64,000 nt of DNA from Dugong dugon (taxonomy: Eukaryota; Chordata; Mammalia; Sirenia; Dugongidae): contig CM057462.1 in assembly GCA_030035585.1 (NCBI GenBank), forward strand, positions 140,394,734 to 140,458,733, written 5' to 3'. The translations under genes and the position numbers were made by a program. The stretch's first letter is position 1. Each line of letters begins with the position of its first letter. Positions 45,679 to 57,151 of the stretch are shown here, piece after piece. The notes under the pieces were generated by a model. It was not told the origin of the DNA. It did no database searches and saw nothing but the letters and a program-made list of their open reading frames with translations.

Positions 45679-46496
45679 GGTAATTTGTGGTGTGCCCTTT
45701 CCCTCCCCCCACCCCTCTTCTCCCTGGCTCAGCCTCCTATGCTTCCCGCGGCCACGGTGGCTTGACTGGGAAGCACCGGCTGCTTGGATTCCACACACCC
45801 AGGCGGGCGGCTGTCTGTGTGCCATTTGTTGGCTCTTGGTGTTGCTTTTTTCCATGTCTTTTGATTTCTTCCTTGCCTCTGGCCATCTCCCCCTCCTTTT
45901 GCTCGAGTGCCTCACTCCGTGTGCCCTCTTTGCTTCTTCCTGAGGGGCTGCAGAGTGCCGGCAATTTGTGATATATGCTTTCTCACTCTCTACCCTTCTT
46001 CACCCATACTCGGCCCCCTCCGCTTCATGCGGACACAGTCTCTTGTCTAGAAACACCAGCCCGCATTAGCCGGCTCTCTGAATGCCATTTGTTGCCTGCT
46101 AGTGTTGCTTTTATTTTTCTGCTTCTTTTGATTTCTCACTTGCCTTTCGCCACCACCCCCTCCTTTCACTCGAGTACCTGGCTCCATGCGCAATCTTTGC
46201 CTCTTCCTGAGGGGCTCCAAAGCGCTGGCAATTTGTGACATATGCTTTCCCACTCTCTACCTTTCATCACCCACACTCGGCCTCCTCTGCTTCATGCGGA
46301 CACAGGCTCTTGTCTAGAAACACCAGCCCACACTGGCTGACTCTCTGAGTGCCATTTGTGGGCTGCTGGTGTTGCTTTTTTTTTTTTTCTTTTTCCCTGC
46401 TTCTTTTGATTTCTTGCTTGTCTCTCGCTACCTCCCCCACCTTTTGCTCGAGTGTCTGGCTCTGTGCGCCATCTTTGCTTCTTCCTGAGGGGCTGT
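45679..46496 (+). repeat. Three tandem 5'UTR monomers of L1-C
   Basis: Unit starts ('gg(t/c)aatttgtg') are at 45679, 45960 and 46227, giving periods of 281 and 267 bp. Each unit has the 'ttcttcctgaggggct' end that joins to the next 'ggcaatttgtga'. The last passes into the single-copy 5'UTR at 'ggggctgtggagctcc'. L1-A has two units and L1-B and L1-D one each, so copy number varies between elements. Confidence 0.87.
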
Positions 46497-47532
46497 GGAG
46501 CTCCATTTGAGTGTGGAGCTGCTTCCCGGTCTGTGCTACCACGCTGGTGGGATCCCGGGGCTTTTGTTCATTTGTTTGTTTTGAATTGTTTGTTTGTTTT
46601 CTTTTCCTTTTGAGTTGGGAGCCCTTTCTGGCCAGGCGGAGCTGTGTGGCAAGGAACTCCCCTTCAGCTTCCACAGGCGTGCAGAGGGATCCCTAAGAGC
46701 ATTTCTTTTTTTGTTGTTGTTTTTTTTTTCTATTTTATTGGGGGGCCATTCCTGTTCTTTTTTTTTTTTAATTTGTTTTATATTCTTTTCCCTATTTTTC
46801 CCTTTTTGTCTTTCTTCATTGCTCAGTTTCTCGTCCCTCTATATCTTCCTTCTCTTTCTGATCCCTAAATACCAGGAGTCCTATACCTCTACGCCTTCTA
46901 CCCGGGCTGTATTGCAACACCTGAAAGCGACTTCCCCAGACCTCATAGCTGCACTGGTGGGATCCCTGGGAACTTTGCGGTTCTTTAACCTTTCTGATTC
47001 TTATTTATTCATTCTTTTCTTTTCTTCCTCTTCCCCTTTCTGTTTCTCTCCATTTCGTAGTCCCTCATCTCTCCATTCCAACATCAAGCTCCCCTAACAT
47101 TCTTTTTTGTTTGTTTGTATGTTTTTGGCTCCTGTTCCTCTCTCCTCTCTCTCATATGCATCTTAGCTCCACACAAAACAATCTCCCCGCTGCATCCTGC
47201 CTGCCTGCACTGTGCGCTTGACATCACACCACCAAGCAGTACAGACACAGCCTACTGGAACCTGCCCTGCACTGATTACCGACCCGCTCAGATGGCTGTA
47301 GTAAGTGCCACAAAAAACCCATCCAAGTGGCTCCTCTTCAGCTAGACCTGCCCTCTGTACCATATCTGAGTGACTGAACCTGGCATTTGGAGAAGGAGGC
47401 AAAAAGTATTGAGTGCACAGATGAGCAAACAACAAACATAGTCCGCCTGCTCAGACATAGCCAAACATTTTTTTAAAAAAAGGGACGAAACAAACAAATC
47501 TACAATCAATAAATGAAAAAAATAACTACTGA

Positions 47533-48548
47533 ATGCCCCGAAAACAGCAGACAATATCTAAACATTTACAAAAACAGTACAGGATGGTTCCAGTAGGCGT
47601 CCATAATAAAACACCAGATAACTCCCCTGTGGAAGAAAATGCACAGGAACTACCTCATAGGGAATTCAAATCTCTAATGCTCGGAATTCTCCAAGAACTG
47701 AGGCAAAAAGCAGACAAACATGATGAAAAAATAGACAATTTTATGGAAAATACAGACAAAAAATTGGAAGAAATCAGGAAGATGATGCAGGAAAAAAATG
47801 CCAAAATAAATTCACAACTAGATATTATACAAAGACAACAATTAGAAATCCAAAAGATAAACAACAAGCTTTCAGAAATGGATGATGTCATAGAAAGGCT
47901 GAGAAGCAGATTTGAAACGGTGGAAGACAGGATCAGTGGAACTGAAGACAAACACTTGGATACAACTCTGTTTGAGGAAAACTCAGAGAAAAATGAAGGG
48001 ACCCTGAGAGTTATCTGGGGCAAAATAAAAAGCATAAATTTATGAGTGATTGGAATTCCAGACAGGGGGACAAAGCAGAAAACACACAGACGATCACTGA
48101 GGAAGTGCTGACAAAAAACTACCCCAATATCATGAAAGATGAAAAGCTGGCCATCCAAGAACCTCAACCAACCCCATATAGAAGAGACCCCAAAAGAAAA
48201 TCACCAAGGCATATCATATTCACACTCGCCAAAACCAAAGACAAAGAATCCAGAAACAAGAAGTCACTTACAGAGGAGAAACAATAAGACTAAGCTCAGA
48301 TTATTCAGCAGAAACCATGCAGGCAAGAAGGCAATGGGATGACATATAAAATCTTGAAAGAAAAACATTGTTGGCCAAGAATAATATATCCTGCAAACCT
48401 CTCCTTCAAATTTGATGGTGAAATTAGGTCATTTCCAGATAAACAAAAATTAAGGGACTATGTAAACATCAAACCAAACTTACAAGAATTACCTATGGGA
48501 GATCTTCAATCTGAGGACAAACAGCTTCAGATCACAGGCAGAACCTAG
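47533..48548 (+). pseudogene. L1-C ORF1 (one stop and one frameshift)
   Basis: The best-preserved ORF1. A frame opens at 47533, with an alternative ATG at 47584 that matches the likely start in other copies ('MVPVGV'). A coiled coil of about 47685-47990 has regular heptads ('QELRQKADKHDEKIDNFME', 'NNKLSEMDDVIERLRSRFE'). A TGA at 48043-48045 replaces Gly of the 'VIGIP' segment, and a base is lost near 48061. The RRM/CTD continues in other frames ('NYPNIMKDEKLAIQE', 'SPRHIIFTLAKTKDKE', 'LSFKFDGEIRSFPDKQKL') to TAG 48546-48548. The intact protein would bind L1 RNA as a trimer. Confidence 0.92.
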
Positions 48549-48741
48549 GACGCAGGATCATATGAGCCAGATACCAATCTAGGAAATGAAATCTCAAGGA
48601 CTATCCAAAACCAAAAGAAATACAACAGGGAATCAGAGCAGTTAATCAATAAATGGCAACAACATCAAAACAATAAAAAAGGGAATAAACGGCATATGTA
48701 TACAACCTTCTAATGAAAAGGAAGGCAAGGCGATAAAAGTA

Positions 48742-48975
48742 ATGGTAGACTGCTTCAAACTTAGAAAAATAACGGTAAAATTCAAGGTAGCCACAAAGAA
48801 AGTTAACAAACCAACTCATAAAAATAAAGACGAAAAACGTAAAGTCTCAGCAAAAACAAAACCTACAAAAGCAAAAGAAATGAAAAAAAAATCTACAAAC
48901 AAAAGTAACTCAGCACAAGAGAGTGAGAAGAACAAAGAAAACTTCAACACCACAAAAAAAAGCACTACAAAATGA
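48742..48975 (+). CDS. Lys-rich inter-ORF reading frame of L1-C (first copy)
   Basis: 77 codons, of which 24 are Lys, with no recognisable fold ('MVDCFKLRKITVKFKVATKK' at the start, 'KKSTTK' at the end). The TGA overlaps the ORF2 ATG at 48972 as ATGA. The tandem duplication repeats this frame (49149-49382), again ending ATGA at the second ORF2 start (49379). The corresponding frame in L1-A is 10111-10374. It may be a real accessory frame or a by-product of A-rich sequence. I know of no equivalent in human L1, whose inter-ORF gap is far shorter. Confidence 0.35.
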   Translation: MVDCFKLRKITVKFKVATKKVNKPTHKNKDEKRKVSAKTKPTKAKEMKKKSTNKSNSAQESEKNKENFNTTKKSTTK

Positions 48976-49382
48976 CAGCAAAAAACTCACATCTATCAAT
49001 AATTACACAGAATGTAAATGGACTCAATGCACCCATAAAGAGATGGAGAGTGACAGAATGGATAAGAAAACAGGATCCATCAATAAGCTGTCTACAAGAG
49101 ACACACCTTAGAAACAAAGATGAAAAGGAAGGCAAGGCGATAAAAGTAATGGTAGACTGCTTCAAACTTAGAAAAATAACGGTAAAATTCAAGGTAGCCA
49201 CAAAGAAAGTTAACAAACCAACTCATAAAAATAAAGACGAAAAACGTAAAGTCTCAGCAAAAACAAAACCTACAAAAGCAAAAGAAATGAAAAAAAAATC
49301 TACAAACAAAAGTAACTCAGCACAAGAGAGTGAGAAGAACAAAGAAAACTTCAACACCACAAAAAAAAGCACTACAAAATGA
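48972..49382 (+). pseudogene. Duplicate ORF2 start of L1-C fused to the spacer frame
   Basis: A 136-codon frame: the first ~49 residues are the ORF2 endonuclease N-terminus ('NSHLSIITQNVNGLNAPIK' to 'LQETHLRNKD'). It then crosses the duplication junction into the Lys-rich spacer frame and ends at a TGA that overlaps the second ORF2 ATG at 49379. A product of the duplication. Confidence 0.85.
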
Positions 49383-52300
49383 CAGCAAAAAACTCACATC
49401 TATCAATAATTACACAGAATGTAAATGGACTCAATGCACCCATAAAGAGATGGAGAGTGACAGAATGGATAAGAAAACAGGATCCATCAATAAGCTGTCT
49501 ACAAGAGACACACCTTAGAAACAAAGATGTGAATTTATTAAAAGTCGAAGGTTGGAAAAAAAAATATCAAGTTAACAACTACCAAAAAAGAGCAGGAGTG
49601 GCAATTCTAATCTCAGATAAAATAGACTTTAAAACAAAATCTACCATAAAAGACAAAGAAGGACACTATATAATGATTAAGGGGATGATCCATCATGAAG
49701 ACATAACCATAATAAACATCTATGCTCCCAATGACAGGGCTCCAAAACACATAAAACAAACTCTAACAAAACTGAAAAGAGAAATTGTCAGTTCCACAAT
49801 AGTAGTAGGAGACTTCAACACACCACTCTCAGTAAAGGACAGAACAACTAAGAAGAAATTCAACAAAGTTACAGAAGACCTAAAGGGCACAATCAGCCAA
49901 CTGGACCTCATAGACATATATAGAACACTCCATCCAACCACTGCAAAGTACACGTTCTTTTCCAATGCACATGGAATGTTCTCCATAATAGACCACATCT
50001 TAGGCCACAGAGCAATCCTCAACAAGATCCAAAACGCTGAGATAATTCAAAGTATCTTCTCTGACCACAATGCCATCAAGGTAGAAATTAACAATAGAAA
50101 GATCAAGGGAAAAAAATCAACTACATGGAAACTGAATAATACCCTGCTTACACATCACTGAGTAATAGAAGAAATCAGAGATGGAATAAAAAAATTCCTA
50201 GAATCCAATGAGGATGAAAACACATCATACCAAAACTTTGGGACACAGCAAAGGCAGTCCTCACAGGACAATTTATAGCAATAGATGCACATATCAAAAA
50301 AGAAGAAAGGGACAAAATCAAAACATTAACTACACAACTCAAACAAATAGAAAGAGAACAGCAAAAAAAAAAAAAAAATCCCACAACCACTGGAAGAAAG
50401 GAAACAGTAAAGATCAGAGCAGAAATAAATGAAATAGACAACAGAAAAACAATAGAAAGAATTAACAAAACCAAAAGTTGGTTCTTTGAAAGAATCAACA
50501 AAATTGACAAACTACAGGCCAGACAGACAAAAGCAAAACAGGAGAGGACACAAATAACCCAAATAAGAAACGAAATGGGAGACATTACAACAGACCCAAC
50601 TGAAATAAAAAGGATTATAACAGAATATTATGGAAAACTATACTCCAACAAATTTGAAAACCTAGAGGAAATGGATAAATTTCTAGAAGCACACGGCCTA
50701 CCCAAACTACAACAAAGTGATGTTGAAAATCTGAACAGACCCATAACAAGAGAAGAGACTGAAAAGGTAATGAAAAAAACTCCCAACCAAAAAAAGCCCT
50801 GGCCCAGATGGCTTCACTGGAGAATTCTACAAAACCTTTACAGAACAGCTTGTACCAGTACTACTCAAGCTATTTCAGAGCATACACGAGGAAGCAACAC
50901 TTCCCAATTCATTCTATGAAGCCAGCATAACGCTGATACCAAAACCAGGCAAAGACGTCACAAAAAACAGACCAGTATCTCTCATGAATATAGATGCAAA
51001 AATGAACAAAATTCTAGCCAATAGAATTCAGCATCATATCAAAAAAATAATACACCACGACCAAGTAGGATTCATACCAGGTATGCAAGGATGGTTCCAC
51101 ATTAGAAAATCATTCAATGTAATACACCACATAAATAAAAGGAAAGAAAAGAATCACATGATTATCTAAATTGACACAGAAAAGTCATTTGACAAAGTCT
51201 AACACCCTTTCCTGATAAAGACTGGCAATAAAATAGGTATAGAAGGGAAATTTCTCAACATAGTAAATGGCATCTATGCAAAACCAATGGCCAACATCAT
51301 TCTTAATGGAGAGAGGCTGAAAAAATTCCCCTTGAGAACAGGAACAAGACAAGGATGCGCTTTATCTCCACTCCTATTTAACATTGTGCTGGAAGTTCCA
51401 GCTCGAGCAATAAGGCAAGAAAAAGAAATAAAGGGCATCCAAATTGGTAATGAAGAAGTTCAGTTGTCCCTGTTTGCAGATGATATGATACTATACACAG
51501 AAAACCCTAAAGACTCCACGAGAAATCTACTGGAACTAATAGAAAGATTCGGCAGAGTAGCAGGATGTAAGATAAACATTCAAAAATCAGTTGTATTCCT
51601 ATACACCAGTAAGGAGAACAATGAAAAGGAAATCAGGAAAACAATACCATTTTCAATAGCCCCTGAAAAGATAAAATACTTAGGAATAAATCTGACCGGG
51701 GATGTGAAAGACCTATAGAAAGACAACTACAAAACACTACTGCATGAAACCCAAAGGGATCTACATAAATGGAGAAACGTACCACGCTCATGGGTAGGTA
51801 GACTCAACATTGTGAAAATGTCAATTCTACCCAAAGCAATTTACAAATACAATGCAATCCCGATCCTAATACCAACAACATTCTTCAAAGAGATGGAAAA
51901 AGTAATCATTCACTTTATATGGAAAGGGAAGAAGCCCCGAATAAGTAAAGCACTACTGAAGAAGAAGAATAAAGTTGGAGGACTCACACTACCTGACTTC
52001 AGAACCTACTATACAGCTACAGTAGTCAAAACAGCCTGGTACTGGTACAACGACAGATACATTGACCAGTGGAACAGAATTGAGAACCCAGATGTAAATC
52101 CATCCACCTATGGTCACCTGATCTTTGACAAGGGCCCAAAGTCCATCAAATGGGGAAAAGGCAGTCTTTTTAACAAATGGTGCTGCCATAACTGGATATC
52201 CATCTGCAAAAAAATGAAACAGGACCCATACCTCACGCCGTATACAAAAACTACTTCAAAATGGATCAAAGACCTGAATATAAATCCTAAAACTATAAAG

Positions 52301-53200
52301 TTCATAGAAGAAAAAATAGGACCAACACTTCAGGCCTTCATACGTGACATTAACAGGATACAAACCATAACCATCAATGCACAAAACCCAACAGATAAGC
52401 TAGATAACTGGGATCTTCTAAAAATCAAACACCTATGCTCTTGAAAAGACTTCACCAAAAGAGTCAAAAGAGAACCTACAGACTGGGAAAAAAATTTTGG
52501 ACAGTACACGTTAGAAAAAGGTCTAATCTCCATAATCTACAAGAAAATCTAACAGCTCTACAACAAAAAGACAAATAATCCTATTAAAAAATGGGAAAAG
52601 GAAATGAACAGACACTTCACCAAAGAAGACATTCAAATGGCCAACAGGCACTTGAGGAAATGCTCGAGATCACTAGCCATTAGAGAAATGCAAATTAAAA
52701 CCACAATGTGATACCATCTCACCCTGGCATTACTGGCACAAATCAAAAACACTGGAAGTAACAAATGTTGGAGGGGCTTCAGGGAGATGGGAACTCTTAT
52801 GCACTGCTGGTGGGAATGCAAAATGATACAACCATTTTGGAAAATGATATGGCGCTTCCTCAGGAAGCTAGAAATAGACATACTATTCGATCCAGCAATC
52901 CCACTCCCAGGAATATATCCTAGAGAAATAAGAGTCATCACTCAAATAGACATATGTACACCTATGTTCATGGCACTGTTGTTCACAATAGCAAAACGAG
53001 GGAAACAACCTTGATACCCATCAACAGATGAATGGATAAACAAACTATGGTACATACACACAATGGAGTACTATGCAATGAGAAAGAACAACAATGAATC
53101 TGTGAAGCATCTCATAACATGGATGAAACTGGAGGACATTATGCTGAGTGAAATAAGTCAATCACAAAAGGACAAATATTGTATGAGACCTCTATTGTAA
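49379..53200 (+). pseudogene. L1-C ORF2: intact endonuclease domain, then a stop; broken reverse transcriptase
   Basis: 3822 nt (about 1273 codons if open). The first 260 codons (49379-50161) are open and hold all readable endonuclease motifs: NVNGL, LQETHL, VGDFN, IDHILGH, SDHNAI. A TGA at 50159-50161 replaces the Trp codon that L1-F has at 59344. Downstream RT segments include '[19 protein letters not shown]' (Ala where others have Pro), the catalytic box F-A-D-D intact at 51473-51484 and '[14 protein letters not shown]' followed by a stop at 51716-51718. A 210-codon C-terminal stretch (51812-52444) has '[16 protein letters not shown]'. The C-terminus stops at 53198-53200. The protein would nick DNA and reverse-transcribe L1 RNA; this copy could at most make the endonuclease part. 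Confidence 0.93.
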
Positions 53201-54449
53201 AAACCCATGAAAAAGTTCACACACAAAATGTAACAATCTTTGTTGGCTACCAGGGATGGGAGGGGTGGGGCGGAAATACTAAATCGGCAATAGGTAAGTG
53301 GTATCTTTCGTGAAGGGTAAGACAGTACACAATACAGGGGAAACTAGCACAACTTGTACAAGGAATGGTCATGGAAGCCCCACAAGGGAGAATGAAGAGA
53401 ACAGGATACAAAGAAAAGATTAGTCCGAAGGACTAATGGTCCACAGCTAGCAAAGCCTCCACCAGACTGAGTCCAGTACAGCTAGATGGTGCCCGGCTAC
53501 CACCACTGACTGCTCTGACCAGGATCACAACAGAGGGTTCTGGACAGAGCTGGAGAAGGATGTAAAACATAATTCTAACTCACAAAAAAAAGACCAGATT
53601 TACTGGCCTAAAGGAGACTGGAGAAACCTCAAGAGTGTGGCCCCCAGACATCCTTTCAGCTCAGTGGTGAAGTTATCTCTGAGGTTCACTGTTCAGCCTG
53701 GGAGTGGACAGCCCCATAAAACCAAATGAGACTAACGAGGTCCAGAATTCCAGTGACAAGGTCCAGAAGGCAGAAGGGGACAAGGAAGCTGGTGATAGGG
53801 AGCCCAAGTTTGAGTAAGGATATTGTTGATGTGTTGTGAGATTGTTAACCATTGTCATATGGCAACATGTGTAGTAACTGTTAAATGAGAAACTATTTTG
53901 TTCTGTAAGCCTTCATCTTAAGTGAGAATAACAGCACAATTGGAAGAGGGTAGTCAATTTCACTGAACTGTGCATGTAGAAATTTTTGAAGCAGTGTATC
54001 TTTGGCTATGTGTATCTTCACCAAAAAAAAAAAAATGTTGAGAAGTTAGAGGGTTAATATGTTGTGGGGTTGTTAACCAATGTCATAAAACAACATGTGT
54101 ACTACTGTTTCATGAGAAACTATTTGTTCTGTAAGCCTTCACCTGAAGTACAATAAAATATATTAAAAAAAAAATTTCAATGCTCTAGTCTCACAATCAC
54201 CTCTCTATAAGAACCATAGTACTTTAGATACAAATACCTTTGTTATATCTCTCTAGAACAAGATAAGTAGATGCTCATAAGCTCTGAGTATTTTCTCTCT
54301 TGAGCTTGAATACAAGACTAGAACTGAAGAGATCTCTGACAGCATCAAAGCTATGATTATAATAAAATTGCCTACACTAAGTCTGAAGCAGACAATGTTG
54401 CTCAGCAACGAAGAAATAAGCCAGCTTCTGAAATGAACAAACTACATTT

Positions 54450-54903
54450 CACCTCACATCTCTCAGATCTCTGCTCAAATTCAGCTTTAGAGAGAAGCTG
54501 TACCTGACCACTCTAGCAAAAAATAGCAATGGCTCTATCTTCTCCATCTCTCCATATCTGTTTTACTTCGATTCATTTTTCTTTATAATCCTGTCTATAC
54601 TTGACATTACCTGTGTGTGTTGTATCTGTTTCCCCAAAAGAAATGCAAGGACCCTGAAAGAGGGACTTTGTAAGTTTTGTTCTCTTTACTGCCTTATCCC
54701 CAGGGCCTTTGGAGCATATGACCGGTTTTTGTCAAGTTGATTCTGACTCATGGTGATCCCATGTGTCTCAGAGTAGAACTGCACTCCATAGGGTTTTCAG
54801 TGACTGAATTTTCAGAAGTAGATAGGTAGAGCTTTCTTCTGAATAGAGCTTTCTTCTGAATTGAGCACATAAAAGGTGCTCAATAAATATTAGCTTAATG
54901 ATT
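54450..54903 (+). mobile_element. L2 LINE 3' end, split by an AfroSINE
   Basis: 'atctctgctcaaattcagc', 'ctgtacctgaccactct', 'cttatccccagggccttt' and, after the SINE, 'gagcacataaaaggtgctca' with 'ataaatatt' are typical L2 3'UTR text in the correct order. Confidence 0.82.
54722..54862 (-). mobile_element. AfroSINE fragment in L2, with a 17-bp tandem repeat
   Basis: 'caagttgattctgactcatgg', 'agtagaactgcactccatagg' and 'gaattttcagaagtagatagg' mark a reversed partial AfroSINE. Its right part ends in two copies of AGAGCTTTCTTCTGAAT (54828-54844 and 54845-54861). Imperfect TSD GAGCATAT/GAGCACAT (54712 and 54863). Confidence 0.75.
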
Positions 54904-54945
54904 GACTATTTGGAATTGACTCAATGACAGCTAACAAGAACAGCA
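54904..54945 (+). mobile_element. AfroSINE tail remnant
   Basis: 'tttggaattgactcaatgac' followed by 'agctaacaagaacagc' is an AfroSINE/RTE-type 3' tail without a body. Confidence 0.5.
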
Positions 54946-55394
54946 TTTTACTACTGATTCCCCAAGTTGTCAAAAATACATTTTCAAATATAGTTGAAGC
55001 ATGGGGCTTATGTAGTATAAGTGGTGAATCATTATAAATACTAATCATAGGAAAATATTTTTTTACATTTTTGCCATTCTTATATCCTGAAAATACATGA
55101 ATTGATTAAAAGAGGCTGGTTGTTTGGAAGCAAGAGAAATCTATGTGGCTCCGGTACTCTTAATTCATTTAAAGTAGAGCCATTATGTTTATAATTATCT
55201 TATTTAAAGTTAAATTTCATTCAATCAAAGGCTTTGGTGACTTAAAAAAAATTGAAATAGCTCATAGGAAGGTAGTATAAGATAGGATATCATTTTGCAC
55301 ATGAATATAAACAAATTTAACATAAAACGGTTATTTCTTAAGAATGTACTATATATCCAGTACTATTTCCCACTAGACTTCCAACCTAATGTTA
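54946..55394. other. AT-rich sequence without a recognised gene
   Basis: Nothing recognised before the SINE that hosts L1-F. Confidence 0.5.
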
Positions 55395-57151
55395 ATGGTT
55401 CAAACCCATCCAGTGGTACTGAGGAAGACAGATCTGGCAATCTACCACCATTAAGATTACAGCCAACGGACTTCTGGGCAACATGGCACTATAGACAGAA
55501 GAACCGCACCATCCCTCCACAGCAAATATCTGAAAAACTAAGTTAAACAGAGAAAAATGTCAATCCTGAAACCCTAAGCATCCAATGAAGAGATAAAAAA
55601 CACAGCCAAGCACCAAATGTAATAAGAAGCTGACAGAGAACAGAGAGTGAGGAGAGATACACACAGAGGTCCCCTATCAGCTAACCCAGCACAGATCCAC
55701 CATCTTGGACTACTTTCAGAAATTGGTGATCAGGGAGTACAGGAAAGCAGCTCCACAGAGCTCCCAGAAGGAGACAGAACAGCTGTAAACCAGCGATATA
55801 TGCTTTCCCTCCCCTCACACTTCTTCACTTCCACTCGGCTGCCTCTGCTTCCTGCAGCCATGGTCTTTTGGCTGGGAAGCACAAGCCTCACCCCTGTGCC
55901 GCTTGTATTCCACCTGCACACACTGGCCAGCTCCCTGAGTGCCATTTATTTGTTGCTGGTGTTGCTTTTTTCTCCTTCTTTTTGTTTCTTCCATACCTCT
56001 CACCACCTCAACCTCCTTTCTCTCAAATATGTGGCTCCATGTGCCATCTTTGCTTATTTTTGAAAGGCTGTGTAATGCCGTTCAATTCAGGAACTGCTTC
56101 CCAGCCCAGGCCGCCATGCTGGTGGGATCCCCAGGGCTTTTTTCTGTTTGTTTGTTTTGATTTGTTTTGTTTTGATTATTTGTTTGTTATCTTTTTCTTT
56201 TCATGGCTTGAGAGTCCCTTCTAGCCAGGCAGTACTGCACAGCTTGGGAGCTGCTCCTTCAGTCTTCCCAGCCACGCAGTGGGATCCCTGGGGACATTTT
56301 TTTTTTTTCTTGATTTTTTTTGTTTGTTTGTTGGTTGGTTTGTTTTCTTTTCTCTCTCTTTGTCTTTCTTCATTTCTCAGTTTCTCACCTCTCTATACTT
56401 ACCTTCTCTTCCTGTCAACTGAATACTGAATTCCTGGCACTGTGTGACACCTCTACCCCTTATAGCCAGGCTGTACTGCACAGCCTTGGAGCAACTTCCC
56501 TAATCCTTGCAGACACACCAGTGGGATCCCTGGGGGCTTATCTTTCTTTCTTTCTAATTTTTATTTATTCCTTTTTGTCTTTTACCCTTTTCCTTTTTTT
56601 ATCATTTTTGTTTTTCTCCATTCCTCAGTCTCTCATCTCTCTACTCCAATAGTAAACTCCCTTAGTACTCTTTTTTATTTGTTTGTTTGTATGTTTTTAG
56701 CTCCTGTTTATCTCTCCTCTTTCCATACCCATTTTGGATCCACACATCACAGTCTTCCCCCCTCCTTCCTGCCCACATGCACTGTGAGCTCAACATCACA
56801 CCACCAAGCAGCAAATGCACTGCCTACCAAAACCTGCCCTGCACTGATTCCTGGCCTTCCCTGTTGGCCCATCCACAGTCAACCCATCCTAGCAACTCTC
56901 CTTCAGGTGGATCTTCCCTGCTGTACCATACTTCAGTGACTGACCCTGCCCATTAGAGAAGGAGATGAAAATTATATTGCCTACAGACAAGCAAACAATA
57001 AAGAATGCACAGCCTGTCTGCTCATACTTAAACAAATAAAATGAAGAAATAGGATGAAACAAACAATTCTACAATCAATAAAAGAGGAAAATAACTATTG
57101 AATGTCCCAAAGACACAGACAATATCAAAACATAAACAAAAACAAGATAAG

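Larger units (their letters stand above)
48713..49526 (+). repeat. 407-bp tandem duplication spanning the inter-ORF spacer and ORF2 start
   Basis: 48713-49119 and 49120-49526 appear identical base for base by eye. The unit includes most of the Lys-rich spacer frame, the ORF2 ATG and the first ~49 codons of the endonuclease. The junction ('acaaag|atgaaaagg') has short homology (ATG) with the normal right flank ('aaagatgtg'). 407 is not a multiple of 3, so the first ORF2 start cannot read into the second copy in frame. Confidence 0.95.
45361..54170 (+). mobile_element. L1-C: full-length L1 with three 5'UTR monomers and a 407-bp internal tandem duplication
   Basis: An 8.8-kb copy with TSD AAAATTTCAATGCT at 45347-45360 and 54171-54184 (some A positions are ambiguous with the tail). 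Order: 5' end with YY1-like motif, three monomers, T-rich/G-run block (about 46700-46770), ORF1, spacer plus duplication, ORF2, 3'UTR with double tail (units 53821-53930 and 54053-54152), A-tail. The longest and structurally most complete L1 here, but both ORFs carry stops. It sits head to head with L1-D, 3.8 kb away. Confidence 0.97.
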
